Below are positions 45,305 to 52,205 of a stretch of 64,000 bases of DNA, piece by piece. The translations under genes were made by a program, and so were the position numbers. The notes below the pieces were generated by a model that saw nothing but the letters and a program-made list of their open reading frames with translations, made no database searches and had not been told where the DNA came from. The DNA lies in NCBI RefSeq assembly GCF_017347605.1, contig NZ_AP024484.1:2742501-2806500 (forward strand). Reading direction: 5' to 3'. Origin of the DNA: Prevotella herbatica (GTDB taxonomy: Bacteria > Bacteroidota > Bacteroidia > Bacteroidales > Bacteroidaceae). Position 1 is the first letter of the stretch. Every line of letters starts with the position of its first letter.

Positions 45305-46210
45305 ATGAAGTTAAGATATTACCATCATCTACTGTTGCTTCCACTGTTGTCGCTGCTTGCCTCGTGCATCAACGATGACTATTCCGACTGCGTCCAATGC
45401 TCTGTCATTGTGTCGCAGACGGACAGTGTTGGCAATGCCTTGACAGCAAAAGTGAAAGGTAACATGATGGCATATCTCTTCATAGACGGTAAGTTTGACC
45501 GTATCGTCACGTCGGATCCAGACAGCAGCTATAAGATAAGCTATGACGGCAGAAATGGAAATGCGTCTTTAGTGGCCATAGGCAGTTCGGATAAAGACAG
45601 TGCTCAGATATTCACTCCCGCAGTAGGATCAGACATGAATTCCATATCTGTAAGCGTAAAGCGCGATCCTATCACGGGAGAATATATACTTCCGTCTTCA
45701 CTATATTATGGCACTTATGCCATCAGCTCTCAGTCAGCAGGTATGAGTGCAGTATATGGTAATATTGTGATGAAGAAGAAACCAGCAACGGTTCATGTCG
45801 TTATCAGGCAGCTCAAGGAATTTTTCGGAGACAGGGATTATAAGGTCGTCCTGTCAGGATTCCGCAGTACCATGACCTTTGCAGGACAGATAACTGGAGA
45901 TTCAATAGAATACTCCCCGTCAGCAGTCTTTGATACATCTAATCAACTGGTGACAAGTAGCATCAATACTTTTCCAACAATGCAGAATGAATACGTGACA
46001 GTATCCGTGTTCAGTAATCCTGACGGCTCAGGCAAGTCCCGCTCTTCAATGACGCAGCTTATCTGGAGTACCAACCGTGACAGTTATGGCAACAGGGTAA
46101 CTCTGAATTCGGGTGACGATAAGGTTATCATCGTTGACTGCAGCAGCAAGCAGCTGATTTTAAATGTTATGCCTTGGAGTGAGTACTTACAGCATGTTGT
46201 AATACCGTAA
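45305..46210 (+). CDS. FimB/Mfa2-family pilus anchor, second operon
   Basis: 301 residues, lipobox LLASC (Cys21) and the same CINDDYSDCVQC start as the left copy, from which it differs at about 30 scattered positions. No maturation Arg site. It would remain lipid-anchored in the outer membrane and hold the pilus base. Thirty-two bp after the fimbrillin gene and 25 bp before the tip gene. Confidence 0.8.
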   Translation: MKLRYYHHLLLLPLLSLLASCINDDYSDCVQCSVIVSQTDSVGNALTAKVKGNMMAYLFIDGKFDRIVTSDPDSSYKISYDGRNGNASLVAIGSSDKDSAQIFTPAVGSDMNSISVSVKRDPITGEYILPSSLYYGTYAISSQSAGMSAVYGNIVMKKKPATVHVVIRQLKEFFGDRDYKVVLSGFRSTMTFAGQITGDSIEYSPSAVFDTSNQLVTSSINTFPTMQNEYVTVSVFSNPDGSGKSRSSMTQLIWSTNRDSYGNRVTLNSGDDKVIIVDCSSKQLILNVMPWSEYLQHVVIP

Positions 46211-46235
46211 ATTTTAGATTATGCATGATACAATT

Positions 46236-47912
46236 ATGATTAGAAGAATATCATATTTACTATATATATTATTTACATTGGCATTCGTATCTTCTTGTAA
46301 CACGATGGACGACATGCTTGATGAAAACAAGGATGCTGCTACGCTGACAGTAAAGATAGCGCAGCAGGATCCTACGACAGTCACGCGTGCAATCAGTGAC
46401 GCCATAGAAAATGTGAATGTACTTGTCTTTGATGCACAGGGGCATTTAGTAGGTAGTGCGTATGCATCAAGCAATCCTACAGCCGTATCCGTTTCTGCCA
46501 GAGTAAGCAACGGTTGTACAGTCTGTGCCATCGCCAACACTGGCAGCAGTTCCTATTTTGACGGTATCAGTACACTTACAGAACTTCAGGCAAAGGTTAC
46601 TCCAGCCTTGGCATCAGCGGATGCACTTGGAGCAAAGAGCAATGAAATATTATATGGTACGATTCCTGGTGTAACGCTGAGTAGCGGAACAAATACTCAG
46701 ACCGTTATTTTAAGCCGATTATATAGTAAGTATACATTTACAATAACCCCTTCAAGTGATATTGCAATAACCAGTTATCAGCTTTGCAATGTACCCAATG
46801 AATGCTATATAGCGTCAGGGAATACATCAAATCCAACAACTGGATTTGCAGGATTGAATTTTAGTGCAGTTGCAACTCCTGTTTATGCGGGTACTGTAGT
46901 CAATGCAGGACCATATTATATCTATGAGAATCTAGCTGGCACAGCTTCTGCTTCCAATACAGCAGAATTAAGAACTGCAGCTAATGCACCGAGCGGTTCT
47001 TCATATTTACTGATAACTGCAGGAGGAACAGGATATAATGCTGGATGGACATCTACATATAGAGTATATCTTGGAGGAGTAACAAATGCAACAAGTCCTG
47101 TTTTGGATTATACCAACTTCAATGTAAATAGAAATTTTAATTATCAATGCAATATTGCAATCTTTGGCAGTGGTGCTAATGATGCAAGGGTTACTTATCA
47201 AAGTCAAGGTACTCGTGCTAATGCAGTAACAGGTACAGCTACTCCTGGTACTTATCTCTATAGTGATGGCACAACAGGTACGTCAGGTACACCACCTGCT
47301 GGTACAACAGTAGTTGGTATCGTGTTCTCTAATCAGTTAAGCTCAGCCGAATACAGTAAAGGTTATACCCATGGCTATGCACTAGCTCTAAAAGATGCGA
47401 GTACAGGAACTTCTTGGGGTCCTTATGGAGTTGATGCAGGATTAACCAAAGTTACAACCTTTGCCGGTTATTATAATGATATAACTGCAGGTTATTATGG
47501 CACCTTTACGAAAGGTTACAATAAAAGTAATAGCAGCTATCCCGCATGGAAGGCAGCTAATAATTATAATGTGGATGTATCTGGTTTTAAAAATAGTGGT
47601 TGGTATCTTCCAAGTATAGGTCAATGGTGGGATGTTTGTGCTAATCTTGGTAAGGTAGACTTGACCAGTATGCAGGCAAGTTCGTCTAGTTATGGTAACG
47701 TTTATAGTACTGGTACAGCAACCACGAATGTAAATGCAGCTATAAACGCAGCTGTTGGTGGGCAAGCATTAACTTCAAGCTATTATTGGTCTGCGTCGGA
47801 GTGGTCTCCTGGCAACGCTCCGCGCGTTCACTTCTACAGTTCGGGCGTCGCCTTGGACTACCGCAGTAAGGACGGTACGGACTACTATGTGCGTGCAGTT
47901 CTTGCTTTTTAA
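46236..47912 (+). CDS. Tip fimbrillin with DGR-type variable lectin domain, second operon
   Basis: 558 residues from ATG 46236, the start shared with the left copy (an ATG five codons earlier at 46221 exists only here). Lipobox VSSC, T-V-T-R-A maturation site, Mfa-like pilin part, then the DUF1566/lectin-like domain: SGWYLPSIGQWWDVCANLG, YYWSASE, and a C-terminus of YYVRAVLAF. The last 125 bp (from the codons for SASE) turn abruptly GC-rich and differ from the left copy in most residues between YW and YVR, while both sides stay conserved. This is the footprint of a DGR variable region. An Avd-like gene follows. Confidence 0.8.
   Translation: MIRRISYLLYILFTLAFVSSCNTMDDMLDENKDAATLTVKIAQQDPTTVTRAISDAIENVNVLVFDAQGHLVGSAYASSNPTAVSVSARVSNGCTVCAIANTGSSSYFDGISTLTELQAKVTPALASADALGAKSNEILYGTIPGVTLSSGTNTQTVILSRLYSKYTFTITPSSDIAITSYQLCNVPNECYIASGNTSNPTTGFAGLNFSAVATPVYAGTVVNAGPYYIYENLAGTASASNTAELRTAANAPSGSSYLLITAGGTGYNAGWTSTYRVYLGGVTNATSPVLDYTNFNVNRNFNYQCNIAIFGSGANDARVTYQSQGTRANAVTGTATPGTYLYSDGTTGTSGTPPAGTTVVGIVFSNQLSSAEYSKGYTHGYALALKDASTGTSWGPYGVDAGLTKVTTFAGYYNDITAGYYGTFTKGYNKSNSSYPAWKAANNYNVDVSGFKNSGWYLPSIGQWWDVCANLGKVDLTSMQASSSSYGNVYSTGTATTNVNAAINAAVGGQALTSSYYWSASEWSPGNAPRVHFYSSGVALDYRSKDGTDYYVRAVLAF
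47787..47912 (+). other. Candidate DGR variable region (VR)
   Basis: Encodes the YWSASE...YVRAVLAF end of the tip protein. It is much richer in G and C than the preceding 1.4 kb, poor in A at codon positions 1 and 2, and hypervariable against the left copy while flanked by conserved codons. All three are features of adenine-directed mutagenic retrohoming. The template repeat is not found in this window. Confidence 0.6.
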
Positions 47913-47978
47913 CTATTTATCTATTTAATAATTTATCTATTTTAAAAATATATATTATGTGTATAGAGCATCTTAAAT

Positions 47979-47993
47979 ACCGCCTGTGGCGGT
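47979..47993. other. GC hairpin downstream of the VR
   Basis: ACCGCC-TGT-GGCGGT, a 6-bp perfect stem in AT-rich surroundings, 67 bp after the tip gene stop and 25 bp before the Avd-like gene. DGR targets often carry a short GC hairpin/cruciform just past the variable region that aids target recognition. It is missing from the left copy, where avd has decayed. Confidence 0.5.
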
Positions 47994-48017
47994 CGCAAAT
48001 ATTAAAAAAGAGTAGCC

Positions 48018-48227
48018 ATGGCATTATCTTATGACTTACCGATCTATCGTGATACAATGAAGTTATTGAGTTTAACAATAGAAAAGGCTAAATGTTATCC
48101 ACGCTTCTACCGCTATACGGTTGGCGAAAAAATGGTGAATATCAATCTGGAACTATTGTCTCTGATATATAGAGCAAACAGCAGTTACGAAAAAAGCATG
48201 ATGTTTAAACTTCTAAATAAAATATAA
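48018..48227 (+). CDS. Avd-like four-helix protein (DGR accessory), truncated
   Basis: 69 residues. The start MALSYDLPIYRDTMKLLSLT and the segment FYRYTVGEKMVNINLELLSLIYRANSS match the first two helices of bacterial Avd proteins, the pentameric four-helix partners of DGR reverse transcriptases (usual length 110-130). The last two helices are replaced by MMFKLLNKI and a stop. It lies directly after the tip gene that carries the variable region, the canonical DGR order. No reverse transcriptase follows; the next 240 bp are a conserved non-coding element. Probably a remnant, perhaps still folded as a helical hairpin. Confidence 0.75.
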   Translation: MALSYDLPIYRDTMKLLSLTIEKAKCYPRFYRYTVGEKMVNINLELLSLIYRANSSYEKSMMFKLLNKI

Positions 48228-48235
48228 TAACAATG

Positions 48236-48470
48236 CTTAATCGCATTGGATCAAAAAGAAAACTCAATTCTACGATGTCCCTGGTGACTCGTTCATGTGA
48301 AGAGTAGGTTCGTGAGAATCGAAGGACGTCTAAACAATTATCACTATAAATAATTAATGGATAGTTAGTTCTATTCATTTTCTTCGAAGGCCATTTAGTC
48401 TAAGAAGAGTACATCCTAGTGGGGATGTATTGGAGAGCCTTCACACGCGAGTGTGGGGGCTCTTTTTTTT
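48236..48470 (+). ncRNA. Conserved 3' element with terminator, second operon
   Basis: Near-identical to the left element (1923-2155). Ends in a terminator at 48434-48470: AGAGCC/GGCTCT and CACAC/GTGTG arms, GCGA loop, T-run of eight or more. A hairpin TACATCC-TAGT-GG-GGATGTA precedes it, and a CGTTCATGTGAAGAGTAGG block stands near the 5' end. Either the operon's 3' UTR or a separate RNA; no promoter was identified for it. Confidence 0.5.
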
Positions 48471-48479
48471 TAAGAGCCC

Positions 48480-48790
48480 GCAGATTCCCTTATTTTTCCT
48501 TTTATTTTTTCCTTTTTGTTTTATTGCTCGTTCTTTGTATATGTGAACGGCATTATCTCCCGCAGATCTCGCAGATTTACGCAGACAAATGGCCAACAGC
48601 TTTAACTACATTTCCCCGCAGATTTATTGCTTCAACTTAAACGGCATTGTCTCTCGCAGATAGCGCAGAGGAATGCAGCAAGCTGCATTATTTCGCAGAG
48701 AAAGACAGTTAGTGTAGTTTTTGGTTTGTCTGCGTAAATCTGCGAGATCTGCGAGAGAATCGGCCGTTTACACATACAAAGGAAAAATAA
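48480..48790. repeat. CGCAGA-type dispersed repeats
   Basis: Blocks of CTCGCAGATTTACGCAGACA and their complements, with AATGCAGCAAGCTGCATTATT palindromic inserts. No gene is supported. Confidence 0.7.
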
Positions 48791-48816
48791 TATAATAAAT
48801 TAATGGAAACAACAAT

Positions 48817-49290
48817 AACGGCCGTTCACGCGTTTCTCGCGGAAATAAAATTCAGAAACCAAGGAAAAACGGTCTCTATTGCTCACGTATTTTCGGAAAG
48901 CTGGCATGAAACACACCTAAAGGTGTCAGGAAAAGCCAGCAGAAAAGTTCCCGTTAAGTTATCTGCAAAGAAAGCTCATTAAGGAGTATTACTCAATAGA
49001 ATTTCTCAAAGGAATTTCTTGTAGTTTTTCTTGGCACCTTTAGGTGCGTTTCCTGTAGGCGTTTTTTGAAACTCAAGCGAATAATGCAAGCGAATTTTTT
49101 GATAAAGAATTTCGGCTGCACTCAACATAGTTCAAGTAAACTTGACTCTGTATTCACTGGCACGAAATTTCTTCTCTGAAGAAGTTTTCTCGCCATGGCA
49201 AAATAAACAAGCTTCCTCTGCGCATGACTTAGCGAAAACTTTCCTTCGTTTCTGCATTTTATTTCCGCGAGAAACGCGTGAACGGCCGTT
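48817..49290. repeat. Element bounded by 48-bp inverted repeats
   Basis: 48817-48864 and 49243-49290 are inverted copies with two mismatches (AACGGCCGTTCACGCG at the outer ends, itself starting with a palindrome). They enclose 378 bp that contain an internal CACACCTAAAGGTG palindrome and no supported gene. The layout recalls a MITE-like or folded-back repeat element. It is absent from the left arm, so it was inserted into, or lost from, one copy. Confidence 0.65.
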
Positions 49291-49399
49291 TGAACACATA
49301 AGGAAAGAGCAAGCAAAAAGAACGGAAAGAACTAGGAAAGAAGCATAAAACAAAAAGGGAAGAGTAACGTAAGAGCAAGGAGAGAAGGAGCAAACAACA

Positions 49400-49620
49400 T
49401 GAAAGACAGTATCTACCCAGTATCGTATCTGTCTTTGTCAGCGAGATCTGCGGCATCTGCTTTAGCAGATCCATTTGCCCAACCTGTCTTTTGTCTGCGT
49501 AAATCTGCGAGATCTGCGGGAGAATCGGCCGTTCACACATGCAAAAAATAATATGATTCATTTATTCTAACTTTATCTGCGTAATCTGCGGGAGAACAGC
49601 AGATTATATTACAGTTTAGA
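49400..49620. repeat. CGCAGA-type dispersed repeats
   Basis: Same family as at 1590-1920, matching it in inverted order (GCATCTGCTTTAGCAGATCC, GTAAATCTGCGAGATCTGCG). Non-coding. Confidence 0.7.
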
Positions 49621-49651
49621 ATATGTGGAAGAGCAAGCAAACAAGAAAAAT

Positions 49652-49676
49652 ATACCATATAGTAACTATATGGTAT
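49652..49676. repeat. 25-bp palindrome, second copy
   Basis: ATACCATATAG-TAA-CTATATGGTAT, the inverted twin of 1526-1550, kept perfectly symmetrical in both copies. Confidence 0.55.
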
Positions 49677-49823
49677 GTATTATATTTTCGCTAATGAGCA
49701 AACAAAGATAGTAAAGTGGCTAAAAGTGTTAAAGTATCACAAAGTTAGTCTGTTTAATGTAGGTTTGCGTGATTAATACATACAAAAAAAATAAATATTT
49801 ATTGGATATATATTGTTTGATAT

Positions 49824-49854
49824 TTTGATATGTAAATATATATTTATACCTTTG
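49824..49854 (+). promoter_or_regulatory. Promoter of the second leader and RteC-like gene
   Basis: TTTG at 49824-49827, 19 bp, TACCTTTG at 49847-49854. The same elements stand at 1348-1378 on the opposite strand. Confidence 0.75.
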
Positions 49855-49861
49855 TGATACA

Positions 49862-50104
49862 GAAGAATATATTCTGTATGGGAACCAGTATGCCTGCCTC
49901 ATGTGTGAACGACTCAATAAGTTTGATGTGGCAACGTGTGCGATCTCATACCATACAAAATGCCGTGTCAGAACACTATGTGATTAGACGGGGTGAGTCC
50001 ATGAATTACTATATTCATGTCCCTTAACATGAACACAAGCCTGATACCAGTTTTGCTTTGGTAAACAAACAATATTATTAACAATAAAAAAATGATTTAT
50101 CATA
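49862..50104 (+). ncRNA. Conserved 5' leader of the second RteC-like gene
   Basis: About 243 nt from the predicted start of transcription to the RteC-like ATG. Long identical runs with 1101-1340, for example around GTGTCAGAACACTATGTGAT and GGGGTGAGTCCATGAATTAC. The few differences fall mostly in one loop (CATACAAAATG vs CAAAAATAAATG). A short upstream ATG (50092) is followed by a quick stop. Likely a structured regulatory leader. Confidence 0.5.
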
Positions 50105-50365
50105 ATGAATAACCCAAAATACTATTGGAACGGAACTAAGTCTGAACTTATTGAAATATGCTATGCACTTTATGCAAACAAACTAATTGAAGGCGAGAAT
50201 CTTCACATGCTTAATTTCAAGGAAACATGTAGTCTGATATTTGATTTATTAGGTGAAAAACTACCTCATAATCCCTATGACAGCATGGCACACATGAGAA
50301 AAAGAAAAAAGAAAGAGTCTACAAGTATCTTGTACAAATCTTTTAAAAAGTGTTTCGATTGTTAA
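50105..50365 (+). CDS. Small RteC C-terminal-domain-like protein, second copy
   Basis: 86 residues: YYWNGTKSELIEICYALYANKLIEG ... AHMRKRKKKESTSILYKSFKKCFDC. The core W-x-G-T-K-S-E-L-I-E-x-C-Y-A-L and the basic MRKRKKKES stretch are kept; the middle is diverged (about 55-60% identity to the left copy). Conserved start, stop and length argue that both copies are under selection. Same family argument as for the left copy: the C-terminal domain of RteC without the rest. Confidence 0.65.
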   Translation: MNNPKYYWNGTKSELIEICYALYANKLIEGENLHMLNFKETCSLIFDLLGEKLPHNPYDSMAHMRKRKKKESTSILYKSFKKCFDC

Positions 50366-50507
50366 ACAATTTCAAAAACATACTAGTTTTTTGCAAGTTT
50401 TCGACAAAACACCCAAAAACGCTTGCACATTTCGTAAATTTGTATAAGCAATCAAGCTATTAAAACTGTATGATTATGATTAGAAAAATAACTTACATTA
50501 GATTATG

Positions 50508-50537
50508 TTTGCCCCTGCTTCAACAAGCAGGGGCAAA
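50508..50537 (+). promoter_or_regulatory. Strong hairpin between RteC-like and peptidase genes, second copy
   Basis: TTTGCCCCTGCTT-CAAC-AAGCAGGGGCAAA: 13 bp perfect stem, 4-nt loop, with outer TTACATT/AATGTAA able to extend it. Against the left copy the inner A-T pair has become G-C on both arms (compensatory). The rest of 50366-50669 has a TAAATTTG -7 candidate at 50435-50442 and a conserved block before the peptidase start (CACTCTAGCGGTAGCTTTG) ending in a T-run. Confidence 0.6.
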
Positions 50538-50669
50538 TAATGTAAATCTTAATATGATTACATAAAAAGCAACCAATAAACATATAACAACGACTTAGTT
50601 ATTAGCCACTATTTAAAGGATGATGAACAATCACTCTAGCGGTAGCTTTGTCCTTTTTTTTTAACGATT

Positions 50670-51122
50670 ATGATTTTAAAAAAAACTCAAAAGAAGATGC
50701 TTTCTTCGCACTTCTCCCTTAATGAAATGATTTATTCTGAGACTGCTATCAATCATCATATTGACAACATGCCTAGCGAAACAGAGATTGAAAACTTAAA
50801 GTATCTGTGTGAAAAAATCCTAGAACCTATGCGTCAACATTTCGGCGTAATAAGAATCAATAGCGGTTTCCGCTGCCCTTTGCTCAATCAGCGTGTAGGA
50901 GGAGTTGGTAACTCCCAACATCAGTTTGGTGAAGCTGCCGACATCAGGTGCTGTGATAAAGATCTGGCTCGTAAATATTTTGACTTTATTGTTGCTCACT
51001 GCGTTTACGATCAACTACTTTTTGAATACAACAGATGTGGTATCTTCTGGATTCACGTTTCTATTAAACGTGATGAAAAGAACAGAAGAATGAGAATAGA
51101 AAATTATCCAGCTAAACATTAA
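50670..51122 (+). CDS. M15-family D,D-peptidase-like protein, second copy
   Basis: 150 residues with all the expected zinc-site residues: SQHQFGEAAD (His84, Asp91) and FWIHVS (His129); SGFRCP at 65-70. Differs from the left copy mainly in the first 15 residues and in D-K-D-L-A for Y-N-V-Y-I. No signal peptide. It is followed after 8 bp by the Lin1244/DUF4373-like gene, so it opens the accessory module. Probably a muralytic enzyme of mobile-element origin. Confidence 0.85.
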   Translation: MILKKTQKKMLSSHFSLNEMIYSETAINHHIDNMPSETEIENLKYLCEKILEPMRQHFGVIRINSGFRCPLLNQRVGGVGNSQHQFGEAADIRCCDKDLARKYFDFIVAHCVYDQLLFEYNRCGIFWIHVSIKRDEKNRRMRIENYPAKH

Positions 51123-51130
51123 CAAGAATC

Positions 51131-52204
51131 ATGAAATACTATATGCTATCATCAAATTTCCTTAATAGTGAGGAAATGCAGAAATTAGACATCAATCATA
51201 GACTTGAAGGACGTGGAGCGATCATGTTCATCTTTGAGTATCTTGTTGACCGCAGGAATGGACTGGGAAGTTATATCAGCATTCCGAGTCTTGCCAGAGC
51301 AATGGGAAAGAATAAGAAGTTTCTGCTTGAGATAATCAATAACTATGGATTGTTTTGCAGTCCAAAAGACACTGACATTTTTTACAGTCCTTATCTGCGT
51401 ACTACGCTCGGTTTGCCAGAACACCCTTCTGATGATGAGATAAAGGAGTGTGTTGGAGGGTGGAAAAGCACAAAGAAAGACAATGAAAGTTGCAAGAAAA
51501 ATCAAAAAAGTTCCAACAAAGTTGCAACATTTTCAAAAAAAGTTGCAAAAATAACTCCGCAACTCACTGAAAATCAGTACTCCCACTATATAGAACATAA
51601 AGATAGAAATAGAGATAAAGAAAATATAGATAAAGATAAAAGATATTCTTCGTCTACGACTACGAATATTAAAAGCGATGTCGTAAACGCAAACGTTGGT
51701 TCTTCTTCTGATTCTATCAAAAAATCATTTGCTGACGCCGACTGGGTGAAGTCCATTTCTGGAGTTACGGCTCTGGACCTTACCGACAGGACTGTTGCCG
51801 ATGCCTGTATGGAGTGGTTCGGCATGCAGTGTAAGGCAAAGGGCAAGACCTTTGACACGGACGAAAACGCAAGGTGGTATTTCTGTAATCTGCTCCAACA
51901 GGGACGCAAGACAAGAGAGGCGTTTGATGAATACTACAAGCAATATAAATACGACGAAATGGTAAGGAAGACCGCCATGGAATGCTGCGAGGACGATTAT
52001 TACGACTACAAGGAAAATGGCAGACGATATGATTCACACCACCAGATTATACCGCCTGATGCTCCACGGCAGATGGATCCAAACACGATATGGAGCTGGA
52101 TAAAACTTGAATTCATTCCAGTTGGTGATTTCAGGATGGACCCTGAAATGGCTGCACGGTCTGACTATTACGACGAGTACCGCCGAATTCATAATATGCA
52201 ATAA
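51131..52204 (+). CDS. Lin1244/Lin1753 (DUF4373-like) replication-module protein
   Basis: 357 residues. The first 100 (NSEEMQKLDINHRLEGRGAI, IPSLARAMGKNKKFLLEIIN, DIFYSPYLRTTLG) match the N-terminal winged-helix-like domain of Lin1244/DUF4373 proteins found in phages and integrative elements. A Lys/Ser-rich linker follows and then a C-terminal part (DRTVADACMEWFGMQCKAKG...WSWIKLEFIPVGDFRMD) I do not recognise. Probably a replication initiator or helicase-loader-like protein, given the primase-helicase gene that starts one base after its stop. Confidence 0.75.
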   Translation: MKYYMLSSNFLNSEEMQKLDINHRLEGRGAIMFIFEYLVDRRNGLGSYISIPSLARAMGKNKKFLLEIINNYGLFCSPKDTDIFYSPYLRTTLGLPEHPSDDEIKECVGGWKSTKKDNESCKKNQKSSNKVATFSKKVAKITPQLTENQYSHYIEHKDRNRDKENIDKDKRYSSSTTTNIKSDVVNANVGSSSDSIKKSFADADWVKSISGVTALDLTDRTVADACMEWFGMQCKAKGKTFDTDENARWYFCNLLQQGRKTREAFDEYYKQYKYDEMVRKTAMECCEDDYYDYKENGRRYDSHHQIIPPDAPRQMDPNTIWSWIKLEFIPVGDFRMDPEMAARSDYYDEYRRIHNMQ

Positions 52205-52205
52205 C

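Noticed and set aside
49122..49353. Short overlapping open frames on both strands near the 48-bp inverted repeat
   Set aside because: They lie inside repeat sequence, overlap each other in several frames, and have no promoter or homologous motif.
48228..50104. DGR template repeat or reverse transcriptase after the Avd-like gene
   Set aside because: I looked for a second copy of the YWSxSE...YVR coding sequence and for an RT-sized frame with the YxDD motif; neither is present here or elsewhere in the window.
52107..52205. Extended N-terminus of the primase-helicase
   Set aside because: The extra 33 codons lie inside the end of the preceding gene; ATG 52206 follows that gene's stop by one base and begins the zinc-ribbon domain.
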